A DNA stretch of 64,000 bases, taken from Streptomyces sp. NBC_00568. GTDB lineage: Bacteria; Actinomycetota; Actinomycetes; Streptomycetales; Streptomycetaceae. The notes below the pieces were generated by a model, which worked only from the letters and a program-made list of their open reading frames with translations, searched no databases and had not been told where the DNA came from. Positions 1 through 8,891 of this stretch are shown one piece after another (position 1 is the first letter of the stretch; each line of letters begins with the position of its first letter). A program made the position numbers and the translations under genes. Where the stretch lies: contig NZ_JAPENW010000001.1 in assembly GCF_026341855.1 (NCBI RefSeq), forward strand, positions 4,021,001 through 4,085,000, given 5' to 3'.

Positions 1-1871
1 GCCGCCTGTTCGCGGTCGTACGCGAGGAGGAGACGGCAGTCCTGCCCGTGGGCGGGGCGCAGATGGGGGAGCCAGCCGAGCCAGGACCACTCGGAGCTGC
101 GTTCCTCCACCGTGCGGGCGCGGTCCGTGCTGATGAGGACGATTTCCAGGGTGTCGGGGGAGTGCAGCGCGGCGAGCTGGGCGACGACCGCGCGGGCCAG
201 CCCCGCGAGACGCGCGCGCGGTCCGGCCAGGCCCAGTGAGCCGACCTCCCGCAGCCCCGCGGTCACCGGCACCGCCGGGAGCAGGCCCGAGCCGTCCGGT
301 GCGGCCCGGTCGGCCGTGCCCAGACGCACCGTCAGTGCCTCGGGGTGTCCGGGGCCCCGCTCCCACAGCCGGGGACCCGGTCCCAGCGCGGTGAGCAGCA
401 GGGTCGCCGGGTCGGGCCAGCTCTCGGGCGACCGCCGCACGGCGGGAAGGGATTCCTCCACCGCGACGGTTCCGTCGTCGTACGCCTCCCGCGCGGTCCC
501 CGCCGGTTCTCCGCGGCCGCCGGTCAGCCGCCGGGCCCAGGCGCCGATACCGCCCCGCCTGCGCACCCCCGCCGGGATGTCCGTGCCCCGTGTCGGCGTG
601 CCTTTGCGCGCACCCGGGATGCCCGGTCCGTCGAAGCCGGACGCGTCGGCGGCCCCGGTGCCGAAGGTCTCCGCGGCTTCCGTCCCGGCCCGCCCGTCGG
701 GAGCTCCCGTGGGTCCGCCCGGGCCCCCCGGTGCGTCCCCGCGCGGGGACGCACCGGGGGCTGAGCCGTTGTCCGCCGCCGCCCCGCCGCGCGGCCTGCT
801 CTCGATCCGGGGTGCCCCGCCCTGCTCCGGCACGGCCGGGGGCACCGTCCGTCCGTGTTCCAGCGCTCCGGGGACGCCGCCACCGGAGGCACCCCACTCC
901 GCGGTCCCGTAGGCGTGATGCGTCTCGCCCGAGGGAGGGAGGGCGCCCCGCTGCGCGAGGGAGGCGCTCTCCCCGCGCGCGTGGGGCACGGCGCCGTGCG
1001 GGTGGGGCGTGCCCGGTGAGGAGGCCTGCGAGGAGAAGGAGGCCTGCGTGCTCGGACCGGTGGCGGATCCGCCCCGCGAGCCGTTCGAAGGGGAGCCGGC
1101 ACCCTGCGCGGGGGTGGCGTCCGGCCGGTCGGCGGTGCCCGCCCGGTCGCCGGACCCGGCGAGTCGGAACGCGCCGTCCTCGGCCGCCCCGGCCTGCACC
1201 CGTACATGGCCTTCGCCGTCCGGTGCCGTCCGTACGGCGCCCGGTCCTCCGGGCGGCGCGAGGCGCAGGGCGGACTCGCCGACGCGCAGCAGCGCGCCCT
1301 CGGTGAGGCGGACCGGCCGGCTGCCCACGCGGGAGCCGTCGAGTGTCGTGCCGTTCGTGGAGCCGATGTCGGCGACCGAGACGCGGCCCTCGGGAGTGAC
1401 GGTGACCGCGCAGTGCAGGCGGGACACGTCGGGGTCGTCCAGGGGCACGTCGGCGTCCGCGGAGCGGCCGATGTGGATCTGACCGCCGTGCAGCAGGTGG
1501 ACGCCGCCGGCGTCGGGGCCCGCGACCACGTGCAGCTGGGTGGAGACATCGTCCAGGTCGGGACCCGGCTCGGCGGGTGCGCCGAGGCACAGCACGGCGC
1601 CGTCGGTCAGGGGCGGCTCGCCGAGGGTGCAGCGCTGGGCGTCGAGCCGCTCCGCGCCCGCGTAGAGCACGATCTGGCCTCCGCCGGGCTCACGGCCCCG
1701 CTCGCCCTGGGAGGTGCCCCCGCTCCCCCCGACCGCCGCGGCCAGCCCCGACGCGACCGCGGCCAGCGCCGTCCCGGCGGGCGCGGTGACCAGCACATCG
1801 CAGGCCGTGGCTCGCCCCCGCGGCTCCGATGGCGGGCCCAGCGGGTCTACGACGGTCAGCCGGATCTGCAT
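1..1871 (-). CDS. FHA-domain EssC/EccC-like FtsK/SpoIIIE ATPase (C-terminus beyond window)
   Basis: The reverse-strand frame opens with ATG at 1871 (MQIRLTVVDP) and stays open to the window edge, about 623 residues. Residues 1-100 resemble the small ubiquitin-like domain that precedes FHA in such proteins. Residues about 112-204 are an FHA phosphothreonine-binding domain with GRS (135-137), SRLH (150-153) and STNGT (171-175). A long Gly/Pro/Ala-rich linker follows. The last 120 or so residues (VTAGLREVGSLGLAGPR, then QLAALHSPDTLEIVLIS and a Trp-rich stretch) look like the segment ahead of the FtsK motor in EssC/EccC-type translocases. The motor domains themselves lie outside the window, so the ATPase call is inference. 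It is divergent from the adjacent kinase genes, and an FHA domain beside kinases suggests phospho-dependent control. An FHA-only scaffold is the alternative. Confidence 0.8.
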   Translation of the reverse strand, partial: MQIRLTVVDPLGPPSEPRGRATACDVLVTAPAGTALAAVASGLAAAVGGSGGTSQGERGREPGGGQIVLYAGAERLDAQRCTLGEPPLTDGAVLCLGAPAEPGPDLDDVSTQLHVVAGPDAGGVHLLHGGQIHIGRSADADVPLDDPDVSRLHCAVTVTPEGRVSVADIGSTNGTTLDGSRVGSRPVRLTEGALLRVGESALRLAPPGGPGAVRTAPDGEGHVRVQAGAAEDGAFRLAGSGDRAGTADRPDATPAQGAGSPSNGSRGGSATGPSTQASFSSQASSPGTPHPHGAVPHARGESASLAQRGALPPSGETHHAYGTAEWGASGGGVPGALEHGRTVPPAVPEQGGAPRIESRPRGGAAADNGSAPGASPRGDAPGGPGGPTGAPDGRAGTEAAETFGTGAADASGFDGPGIPGARKGTPTRGTDIPAGVRRRGGIGAWARRLTGGRGEPAGTAREAYDDGTVAVEESLPAVRRSPESWPDPATLLLTALGPGPRLWERGPGHPEALTVRLGTADRAAPDGSGLLPAVPVTAGLREVGSLGLAGPRARLAGLARAVVAQLAALHSPDTLEIVLISTDRARTVEERSSEWSWLGWLPHLRPAHGQDCRLLLAYDREQA

Positions 1872-2373
1872 CGCCGTCCGGGGTCCCTTCCGCGCAGGTG
1901 TCCGCGACGAGGACGAGGCTGCGCTGCGGTCCCCCACCGCAGATTTCCCCCACCGCACACGGGCACGTCGGCCAGTACTGGAGGCATCCTCGCACCTGCC
2001 ACCGACAACACGCCCGCCCCCCACCCGTAAGTGATCTTGATTGGTCGGCTCTGCCCGTAAAAGTGCCTGACCAGTGCCCGCCCGCTGTCCGCTTGAGATC
2101 GGTCACGCCCGCCCCGCGGCAACCAAGTGACCGGACTGAGCGTCTTTCCGTCGAACATGAGCGAGCGTCTTTCGGGCGTCTTCCTGTCGAACATGTACGG
2201 GAACGCGTACGTAAGCGCTTATGCGGACCACAGGCCTGCATGGGACCTATGGGGAAGCACACGAGGACGACAGCCCGGTGCCGCCTGCAGCGGCACTACA
2301 GTGGGTCGGAACACCTGTACCACGGTGATCACGGTGGTCGGACCAGGCAAGCAAGCAACAGGGAGCGCATGAC
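1872..2373. promoter_or_regulatory. 502-bp divergent intergenic region with repeats
   Basis: This gap separates the FHA gene (leftward) from the kinase pair (rightward). It holds a near-repeat ending in TCGAACATG at 2151-2159 and 2186-2194, the perfect palindrome TAAGCGCTTA at 2212-2221, and a 20-bp imperfect palindrome with one mismatched pair at 2319-2338, about 35 bases before the kinase start. I see no convincing gene. Promoters for both directions are expected here but cannot be fixed from sequence alone. Confidence 0.5.
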
Positions 2374-4065
2374 GTGCGGCCGGTAGGGAGCAAGTACCTC
2401 CTTGAGGAGCCGCTGGGGCGCGGCGCCACAGGCACGGTCTGGCGAGCCCGCCAGCGGGAGACCGCGGGCGCCGAGGCGGCCGTCGCCGGGCAGCCCGGCG
2501 AGACCGTGGCGATCAAGGTCCTGAAGGAAGAGCTCGCAAGCGACGCAGACATCGTGATGCGGTTCCTGCGGGAGCGGTCGGTGCTGCTGCGCCTGACCCA
2601 CCCGAACATCGTGCGCGTACGCGACCTCGTCGTCGAAGGCGATCTCCTCGCTCTGGTCATGGACCTGATCGACGGGCCCGACCTGCACCGCTATCTGCGC
2701 GAGAACGGGCCGTTCTCGCCCGTCGCCGCCTCCCTCCTGACCGCCCAGGTCGCCGACGCGCTCGCCGCCAGCCACGCCGACGGCGTCGTGCACCGCGACC
2801 TGAAGCCCGCGAACGTCCTGCTCAAGCAGGACGCCGGCGGCATGCACCCGATGCTGACCGACTTCGGCATCGCCCGGCTCGCCGACTCCCCGGGCCTGAC
2901 CCGCACCCACGAATTCGTCGGCACGCCCGCGTACGTCGCGCCGGAGTCCGCCGAGGGGCGCCCGCAGACGTCCGCCGTCGACATCTACGGCGCCGGCATC
3001 CTGATGTACGAGCTGGTCACCGGGCGCCCGCCGTTCGCCGGCGGGTCCGCCCTCGAAGTGCTCCACCAGCACCTGAGCGCCGAACCGCGCCGCCCCTCGA
3101 CCGTGCCGGACCCGCTGTGGACCGTCATAGAGCGCTGCCTGCGCAAGAACCCGGACGAGCGGCCCAGCGCCGAGAACCTCGCCCGCGCGCTGCGCGCCGT
3201 CGCCGCGGGCGTCGGGGTGCACGCGAACGCCGCGCAGATCGCCGCGGCCGAGGGTGTGGGCGCCCTGCTCGCCCCCGACCCGGCCCCGGCACCCGTCCCG
3301 GACATGCCCGGCGCGGCCGACCCCACGCAGGTCCTGCCCCACAACGCGGGCTCCTACGACCCGTACGGCGCGACCAGCGTGCTGCCGCACACCTCCGGCG
3401 CCGCCGACGCCACCTCCGTGCTGCCGAACCGCGGCGCGGCCGACCCGACCGCCGTGATGCCGCCGGTGCCCCCGCACCAGCCGGGCGGACAGCCCGGCCA
3501 GGGCGAGGACCCGCACCCCTGGCAGAACCAGCTCCGCGCGGCCCGCGACCGCAACGAACAGACGCAGGTCCAGTACCTCGACCCGAACGAGGACCCGCTG
3601 CGCCGCCGCCCCCAGCGGCAGGTCGCCAGGCCGCAGCAGCAGCCCCAGCGGCAGCGTCCGCAGCAGGGCCAGCAGCCGCCGCCCGGATACGGATATCCGC
3701 AGCAGCAACAGCCGCAGCAGTACGCGCCGCAGCACCAGCAGCCGCAGCGCTACGCCCCGGCGCCCCAGCAGCAGCCCCAGCCGCAGCGGTACGCGCCGGA
3801 GCCGCAACGGCCCCAGCAGCCCGCGCCGCGCGAGCCCCGTCAGCGCAGCTCCAACCCCATGAAGATCCCGGGGCTCGGCTGCCTCAAGGGGTGCCTGTTC
3901 ACGATCGTCATCCTGTTCGTCGCCGGCTGGCTGGTCTGGGAATTCAGTCCTCTCCAGGACTGGATCGGCACCACCAGGTCCTTCTGGGGCCAGCTGACCC
4001 ACTGGTACAACGACGTGAGCGACTGGATCGGGGAACTCGGCGGAAACAGCCCCTCGGGCAACTGA
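2374..4065 (+). CDS. pkaA: Membrane Ser/Thr protein kinase PkaA-like
   Basis: A 563-residue eukaryotic-type (Hanks) Ser/Thr kinase. The kinase domain spans about residues 6-270: glycine loop GRGATGTVW, ATP-binding Lys48 in VAIKVL, catalytic HRDLKPAN (Asp142), DFG at 163-165 and GTPAYVAPE, so all catalytic elements are present. A long Pro/Gln-rich low-complexity linker follows (about 330-490). One membrane segment at about 507-526 is followed by a short tail of about 37 residues with no sensor domain. The start is GTG behind GGGAGC. It sits 105 bp before a second kinase, matching the PkaA/PkaB pair of S. coelicolor in order and approximate length as I remember them. Substrates cannot be read from the sequence. 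Confidence 0.9.
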   Translation: MRPVGSKYLLEEPLGRGATGTVWRARQRETAGAEAAVAGQPGETVAIKVLKEELASDADIVMRFLRERSVLLRLTHPNIVRVRDLVVEGDLLALVMDLIDGPDLHRYLRENGPFSPVAASLLTAQVADALAASHADGVVHRDLKPANVLLKQDAGGMHPMLTDFGIARLADSPGLTRTHEFVGTPAYVAPESAEGRPQTSAVDIYGAGILMYELVTGRPPFAGGSALEVLHQHLSAEPRRPSTVPDPLWTVIERCLRKNPDERPSAENLARALRAVAAGVGVHANAAQIAAAEGVGALLAPDPAPAPVPDMPGAADPTQVLPHNAGSYDPYGATSVLPHTSGAADATSVLPNRGAADPTAVMPPVPPHQPGGQPGQGEDPHPWQNQLRAARDRNEQTQVQYLDPNEDPLRRRPQRQVARPQQQPQRQRPQQGQQPPPGYGYPQQQQPQQYAPQHQQPQRYAPAPQQQPQPQRYAPEPQRPQQPAPREPRQRSSNPMKIPGLGCLKGCLFTIVILFVAGWLVWEFSPLQDWIGTTRSFWGQLTHWYNDVSDWIGELGGNSPSGN

Positions 4066-4170
4066 CTCTGGGGATTTGTCGATATCTGACGGGTGATTTC
4101 GGTCTCGGGAGTGAAGGTTGGCTCCTCGGGCGCGTACTTTAAGCGGCAACACGCGTCTGTAGGAGCAGTC

Positions 4171-5415
4171 TTGGCACGCAAGATCGGCAGCCGGTACACC
4201 GCGAACCAGATCCTGGGGCGGGGGAGCGCCGGCACGGTGTGGCTGGGCGAGGGACCCGAGGGGCCCGTCGCCATCAAGCTGCTGCGCGAGGACCTCGCGT
4301 CCGACCAGGAGCTCGTGGGGCGCTTCGTGCAGGAGCGCACCGCACTGCTCGGTCTCGACCATCCCCACGTGGTGGCGGTGCGCGACCTGGTGGTGGACGG
4401 CAACGACCTCGCCCTCGTCATGGACCTCGTACGGGGCACCGACCTGCGTACCCGGCTCGACCGGGAGCGGCGGCTCGCCCCCGAGTCCGCGGTCGCGATC
4501 GTCGCCGACGTCGCGGACGGACTCGCGGCCGCGCACGCCGCCGGGGTCGTCCACCGTGACGTGAAGCCCGAGAACGTCCTGCTCGACATGCAGGGCCCGC
4601 TCGGCCCCGGCGGTTCCCACCCGGCCCTCCTGACCGACTTCGGTGTGGCCAAGCTCATCGACTCGCCGCGCCGGACCCGCGCCACCAAGATCATCGGCAC
4701 GCCGGACTACCTGGCGCCCGAGATCATCGAGGGCCTGCCGCCGCGCGCCGCCGTCGACATCTACGCGCTGGCGACCGTGCTCTACGAGCTGCTCGCCGGG
4801 TTCACGCCCTTCGGGGGCGGACACCCCGGCGCGGTCCTGCGCCGCCATGTCACGGAGACCGTGGTCCCGCTCCCCGGCATCCCGGACGAGCTGTGGCAGC
4901 TGATCGTGCAGTGCCTGGCCAAGGCGCCCGCGTCGCGGCTGCGGGCCTCCGAGCTGGGCGCACGGCTGCGGGAGCAGTTGCCGCTGCTGGCCGGGATGCC
5001 CCCGCTGGACGTGGACTCGCCGGACGCGGAGTCCGCGGACGAGGACGAGGAGTACGAGGAGACCGCGGAGCCGGCCGAGCCCGCCGCCGCCCGGGTGCGA
5101 CGCGGCGCCGTGCCGCTCGTGCCGGGGGCCGCGCCGGACTCGAACCGGGACACGCACACCTCGATGCGGGTGCCCGCGCCCGACGAGCTGGCCGGCGGCG
5201 CCCGGGGCACCGCCCGGGCGCCCCGCGCCGCGGGCGCGCCCCGTCCGGGATCCGCCCGGCACCGCGCCTCCGCCCGCCGACGCCGGATCACCCTGGGTAC
5301 GGCGGCGATCGCCCTCGTCGCCGCGGTGGGCGTCGGCACCTGGCTCGCCACCTCCGGCGACGACGCCGACGCGACCCCCCAGGACACGAAGAACTCGGCC
5401 CCGGCCTCCCCGTGA
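4171..5415 (+). CDS. pkaB: Membrane Ser/Thr protein kinase PkaB-like
   Basis: The second Hanks-type kinase, 414 residues from a TTG start at 4171 that is preceded by AGGAGC. A GTG at 4093 in the same frame would add 26 residues without a good ribosome site. The kinase core has GRGSAGTVW, Lys36 in VAIKLL, HRDVKPEN (Asp130), DFG beginning at residue 156 and GTPDYLAPE, so it should be active. An acidic run (DEDEEYEE) and an Ala/Arg-rich linker lead to a membrane segment at about 373-393 and a short extracellular tail without PASTA repeats. It lies in the same direction as the preceding kinase and is probably cotranscribed with it. The short tail argues against peptidoglycan sensing. Confidence 0.9.
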   Translation: MARKIGSRYTANQILGRGSAGTVWLGEGPEGPVAIKLLREDLASDQELVGRFVQERTALLGLDHPHVVAVRDLVVDGNDLALVMDLVRGTDLRTRLDRERRLAPESAVAIVADVADGLAAAHAAGVVHRDVKPENVLLDMQGPLGPGGSHPALLTDFGVAKLIDSPRRTRATKIIGTPDYLAPEIIEGLPPRAAVDIYALATVLYELLAGFTPFGGGHPGAVLRRHVTETVVPLPGIPDELWQLIVQCLAKAPASRLRASELGARLREQLPLLAGMPPLDVDSPDAESADEDEEYEETAEPAEPAAARVRRGAVPLVPGAAPDSNRDTHTSMRVPAPDELAGGARGTARAPRAAGAPRPGSARHRASARRRRITLGTAAIALVAAVGVGTWLATSGDDADATPQDTKNSAPASP

Positions 5416-5529
5416 CCCCCCAGGGCCGACGGAGGTCCACGGCGGGCGGAGTCACGGCACCGGGGGAGTGCGGAGGCCCCTCAGGGGTGAGGGGCGGGCC
5501 CCGGTTGCCGTAGCCGTTACGCTGGAGGC

Positions 5530-6636
5530 GTGGCAGTCGTCGATGTATCCGAAGAGCTCAAGTCCCTCTCCTCGACCATGGAGTCGATCGAGGCCGTCCT
5601 GGACCTCGACAAGCTGAGGGCAGATGTCGCCGTGCTCGAGGAGCAGGCGGCCGCGCCGTCCCTGTGGGACGACCCGGACGAGGCGCAGAAGATCACCAGC
5701 AAGCTGAGCCACCTCCAGGCGGAGGTCAGGAAGGCCGAGGCGCTCCGCGGGCGTATCGACGATCTGAGCGTGCTCTTCGAGATGGCCGAGGAGGAGGACG
5801 ACCCGGACACCCGTGCCGAGGCCGACGCAGAGCTCGTCGCCGTCAAGAAGGCGCTGGACGAGATGGAGGTCCGCACGCTCCTGTCCGGCGAGTACGACTC
5901 CCGCGAGGCCGTCGTCACCATCCGTGCCGAGGCCGGCGGCGTGGACGCCTCCGACTTCGCCGAGAAGCTCCAGCGCATGTACCTCCGCTGGGCGGAGCGC
6001 CACGGCTACAAGACGGAGCTCTACGAGACCTCGTACGCGGAAGAGGCGGGCATCAAGTCCACCACCTTCGCCGTCCACGTCCCGTACGCCTACGGCACGC
6101 TCTCGGTGGAGCAGGGCACGCACCGGCTGGTGCGCATCTCGCCCTTCGACAACCAGGGCCGACGCCAGACCTCGTTCGCCGGTGTCGAGATCCTGCCCGT
6201 CGTCGAGCAGACCGACCACATCGAGATCGACGAGTCGGAGCTCCGGATCGATGTGTACCGGTCCTCCGGTCCCGGCGGTCAGGGCGTCAACACCACGGAC
6301 TCCGCGGTGCGTCTGACCCACCTCCCCACGGGCATCGTCGTCTCGTGCCAGAACGAACGGTCGCAGATCCAGAACAAGGCCTCGGCCATGAACGTTCTGC
6401 AGGCCAAGCTCCTCGAGCGGCGCCGGCAGGAGGAGCAGGCCAGGATGGACGCCCTGAAGGGCGACGGCGGCAACTCCTGGGGAAACCAGATGCGTTCGTA
6501 CGTCCTGCACCCGTACCAGATGGTCAAGGACCTGCGCACCGAGTTCGAAGTCGGCAACCCCGAGGCCGTGTTCGGCGGCGAGATCGACGGCTTCCTCGAG
6601 GCCGGAATTCGCTGGCGCAAGCAGCAGGAGAAGTAG
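5530..6636 (+). CDS. prfB: Peptide chain release factor 2
   Basis: RF2 recognises UGA and UAA stop codons on the ribosome and triggers release of the finished protein. The 368-residue product has the usual length, with the anticodon-like tripeptide SPF at residues 204-206 and the catalytic GGQ at 249-251 inside GPGGQGVN. The frame is uninterrupted from the GTG start: there is no in-frame UGA and no sign of the programmed +1 frameshift that controls prfB in E. coli. The preceding 114-bp gap has no clear terminator, so readthrough from the kinase genes is possible. A strong terminator follows. Confidence 0.97.
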   Translation: MAVVDVSEELKSLSSTMESIEAVLDLDKLRADVAVLEEQAAAPSLWDDPDEAQKITSKLSHLQAEVRKAEALRGRIDDLSVLFEMAEEEDDPDTRAEADAELVAVKKALDEMEVRTLLSGEYDSREAVVTIRAEAGGVDASDFAEKLQRMYLRWAERHGYKTELYETSYAEEAGIKSTTFAVHVPYAYGTLSVEQGTHRLVRISPFDNQGRRQTSFAGVEILPVVEQTDHIEIDESELRIDVYRSSGPGGQGVNTTDSAVRLTHLPTGIVVSCQNERSQIQNKASAMNVLQAKLLERRRQEEQARMDALKGDGGNSWGNQMRSYVLHPYQMVKDLRTEFEVGNPEAVFGGEIDGFLEAGIRWRKQQEK

Positions 6637-6972
6637 ACGCGCGAGAAGCGCGGTGCGGACGGGCGGTTTCCGCCCCTCTGAAAACCTCTTTGTCGACAAG
6701 GCAACTGCCGTCCACCGGACGGCAGTTGCCTTTGTTGTGGGGGTTGTCTGGGTTTTATGTCACAGTCACAGGTCCACACGGCAGGCAAACGATGTTGTTC
6801 CGGACATCGCGTACGCAACGACCTTGACGATGCTTTGGAAACTGGGAAGGGTGACGGGTGGCATGCGTATTACCGGGGCGCATGTGAACCGGGGGGCCGA
6901 GCGAAGCCGCCTGTGACGCCGTGGCCCCGGGCGCTGCTCCATTGACGATCAGCTACTGGGGGTAGCAGGCAG
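6637..6972. other. 336-bp intergenic region before the LAETG protein
   Basis: Apart from the prfB terminator, this stretch is AT-richer than its neighbours around 6735-6790 and probably carries the promoter of the LAETG surface protein. A GGGGGTAGCAGGCAG segment just before the ATG at 6973 supplies the ribosome site. I see no further gene. Confidence 0.5.
6698..6735 (+). terminator. Intrinsic terminator after prfB
   Basis: A perfect 16-bp stem (6698-6713 with 6717-6732) closes a 3-base loop, followed by a short T-rich run. It lies 61 bp after the prfB stop. The stem is symmetrical and could stop transcription in either direction. Confidence 0.9.
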
Positions 6973-7581
6973 ATGACCAAGAAGACGCGGATCCGTGTGG
7001 CGCGGATAGCCGCCGGCGCGGTGATTGCCGCCGGCGCTTCGCTGACCGCGGCGGGTGCCGCCTCGGCGCTCGACCTCAACGTCGGCGTCAGCGTGAACGG
7101 CGCCGACGACCCGACCCCGACGCCCACCGACACGGGCATCCCGACCGAGCCCACGGAGGAGCCGACCGAGCCCACCGAGGAGCCCACGGAGCCCACGGAG
7201 GAGCCGACCGAGCCCACCGAGGAGCCCACGGAGCCCACGGAGGAGCCCACCGAGCCCACCGACGAGCCCACCGAGCCGACCGAGGAGCCCAGCTCCGGCA
7301 GCAGCTCCACGCCCTCCGAGGGCGGCACCGGCGGTACGGGCGGCGGCGGCAACAACAACGACCCCGACGGTGGCTCCTCCACCCAGGAGGAGGGCTCCTC
7401 GGCCCTCACCGACACGGGCTCGGACACCACCGCCCAGGGCAGCAACGACGGCGAGCTGGCCGAGACGGGTGCGGGTCAGACCACGTTCCTGATCATCGGT
7501 GCCGCCACGATGATCGCCGGCGGTATCGGCTTCCGCCTGCTGCCGCGCCTCGCGGGCGGCCGCGGCGGCGCCGCCGCCTGA
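6973..7581 (+). CDS. LAETG-anchored cell-wall surface protein with EPTE repeats
   Basis: A 202-residue exported protein. Residues 1-32 form a signal peptide (basic MTKKTRIR, hydrophobic Ala-rich core, ASA-L cleavage region). The middle is a repeat of Glu, Pro and Thr (EEPTEP units, about residues 55-105), then a Gly/Asn/Ser-rich stretch. The C-terminus is a sorting signal: LAETG at 162-166, a hydrophobic segment (FLIIGAATMIAGGIGF) and a basic tail. LAxTG is the motif used by class E sortases in Streptomyces, so covalent attachment to peptidoglycan is expected. The rigid repeat probably acts as a stalk. No catalytic domain is visible and the specific role is unknown. Confidence 0.85.
   Translation: MTKKTRIRVARIAAGAVIAAGASLTAAGAASALDLNVGVSVNGADDPTPTPTDTGIPTEPTEEPTEPTEEPTEPTEEPTEPTEEPTEPTEEPTEPTDEPTEPTEEPSSGSSSTPSEGGTGGTGGGGNNNDPDGGSSTQEEGSSALTDTGSDTTAQGSNDGELAETGAGQTTFLIIGAATMIAGGIGFRLLPRLAGGRGGAAA
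7138..7295 (+). repeat. In-gene tandem repeat encoding EEPTEPT units
   Basis: Near-identical short units based on gagcccaccgaggagcc are repeated in phase and encode a Pro/Thr/Glu stalk. Such arrays change in copy number easily, so length polymorphism between strains is likely. Confidence 0.8.
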
Positions 7582-7597
7582 CGCACACGCGCACGAC

Positions 7598-7630
7598 GAA
7601 GGGCCCGGAGCAGCTCGCTCCGGGCCCTTC
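7598..7630. terminator. Bidirectional terminator between convergent genes
   Basis: A perfect 13-bp GC-rich stem (7598-7610 with 7618-7630) with a 7-base loop lies between the rightward LAETG gene and the leftward zinc-ribbon gene, and can serve both. Confidence 0.85.
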
Positions 7631-7675
7631 CCGTGTCAGGGGCGGTCCGGCGCCGCTGCGCCGTCCGCGTGGCTC

Positions 7676-7867
7676 TCACACCGTCTGGTGGGCCACCAGC
7701 GCCAGCGCCGCGATCAGTACCGCGAGCAGGGCGATCAGTGCCATGGGGTTCATTCCGGCGAAGGGGCTCTCCTGCTGGAGCCGCTCCCGGTTCGCGCGGC
7801 ACACGCGGCAGCGGCCCTCGCTGACGGGCGACGCGCAGTTAGCGCATACCAATCGGTCGTACGTCAT
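7676..7867 (-). CDS. Small zinc-ribbon membrane protein
   Basis: A 63-residue protein. The ATG at 7867 is chosen because AAGGAGG lies 8 bases upstream; an upstream start at 7903 in the same frame would add 12 residues. The N-terminus (MTYDRLVCANCASPVSEGRCRVCRAN) has two Cys pairs (CANC, CRVC) forming a zinc-ribbon-like knuckle. Residues about 40-60 are one hydrophobic membrane helix, leaving only a few residues at the C-terminus. The zinc knuckle is probably cytoplasmic. No function is assigned; it is conserved in form with many small actinobacterial membrane proteins. Confidence 0.75.
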   Translation of the reverse strand: MTYDRLVCANCASPVSEGRCRVCRANRERLQQESPFAGMNPMALIALLAVLIAALALVAHQTV

Positions 7868-8168
7868 GCGCTGGCCCTCCTTGCGCCGTCTCCGCGTACG
7901 CACCGTTCTCGCGTACGCGGCGCTCTCTTAACGCTGCGGGGAACGCAACCGTTCCCCTACCACTGTGCCAGGTTCCGCGGATTTCGGCGCGGCTCGCCTT
8001 ATCCTGCCCCGCCCGGACGCCCGCCAGCCGCTCGGATCCGAGGCGAAACGCACCTCAGATCCGTGACAAAACGTGCAAGCCTCGCGCAACCCCGTACGCC
8101 GACTGCGCTTGCACACCCGGTTCGCGTATGGTCACGCACACCTACCCCCGGCGACCCGTGGTGCATCC
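7868..8168. promoter_or_regulatory. 301-bp divergent gap upstream of ftsE with two inverted repeats
   Basis: It separates the leftward zinc-ribbon gene from rightward ftsE. A perfect 10-bp inverted repeat (7892-7901 with 7911-7920, 9-base spacer) lies 25 bp upstream of the zinc-ribbon start. A second perfect 8-bp repeat (7938-7945 with 7950-7957, 4-base loop) lies just beyond it. Both fit operators or small hairpins. No open frame here looks like a gene. Confidence 0.5.
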
Positions 8169-8858
8169 GTGATCCGATTCGACAACGTCTCCAAGGTCTA
8201 CCCCAAGCAGACCCGCCCCGCTCTCAGGGATGTCTCCCTGGAGGTCGAGCGCGGAGAATTCGTGTTCCTCGTGGGGTCCTCCGGCTCCGGAAAGTCCACC
8301 TTTCTGCGGCTGATCCTCCGCGAGGAGCGGACCAGTCACGGTCAGGTGCACGTCCTGGGCAAGGACCTCGCGCGCCTCTCCAACTGGAAGGTGCCGCAGA
8401 TGCGCCGCCAGCTGGGGACCGTGTTCCAGGACTTCCGTCTCCTGCCCAACAAGACGGTCGCCGAGAACGTGGCCTTCGCCCAGGAGGTCATCGGCAAGTC
8501 CCGCGGCGAGATCCGCAAGTCCGTGCCCCAGGTGCTCGACCTCGTCGGCCTCGGCGGCAAGGAGGACCGGATGCCCGGCGAGCTGTCCGGTGGTGAGCAG
8601 CAGCGTGTGGCCATCGCGAGAGCCTTCGTGAACCGGCCCAAGCTCCTGATCGCCGACGAGCCGACCGGAAACCTCGACCCGCAGACCTCCGTCGGCATCA
8701 TGAAACTGCTCGACCGGATCAACCGGACGGGCACGACGGTCCTGATGGCGACGCACGACCAGAACATCGTGGACCAGATGCGCAAGCGCGTCATCGAGCT
8801 GGAGCAGGGCCGTCTCGTCCGCGACCAGGCACGCGGCGTCTACGGCTACCAGCACTGA
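8169..8858 (+). CDS. ftsE: Cell-division ABC ATPase FtsE
   Basis: FtsE is the ATPase that pairs with FtsX and controls septal peptidoglycan hydrolysis from the inner face of the membrane. The 229-residue product has the normal FtsE length: Walker A GSSGSGKST at 36-44, Q-loop near VFQDFRLLPN, signature LSGGEQQ at 139-145, Walker B LLIADEP at 159-165 and the switch His in MATHD. The GTG at 8169 is chosen because it gives the family N-terminus (MIRFDNVSKVYP); the open frame extends further upstream without similarity. It is followed 33 bp later by ftsX. Confidence 0.96.
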   Translation: MIRFDNVSKVYPKQTRPALRDVSLEVERGEFVFLVGSSGSGKSTFLRLILREERTSHGQVHVLGKDLARLSNWKVPQMRRQLGTVFQDFRLLPNKTVAENVAFAQEVIGKSRGEIRKSVPQVLDLVGLGGKEDRMPGELSGGEQQRVAIARAFVNRPKLLIADEPTGNLDPQTSVGIMKLLDRINRTGTTVLMATHDQNIVDQMRKRVIELEQGRLVRDQARGVYGYQH

Positions 8859-8891
8859 TCATCGTCCACGGAAAGGTCTGAGGAAGACGCC

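Noticed and set aside
2329..5262. Very long reverse-strand open frame (977 codons) opposite the kinase genes
   Set aside because: It is antisense to two kinases with all catalytic motifs. Its composition (Arg/Gly/Val/Leu runs) is that of a GC-rich shadow frame and shows no domain.
5530..5640. Programmed frameshift in prfB
   Set aside because: The reading frame is continuous from GTG at 5530 and has no early in-frame UGA or slippery CUU-UGA.
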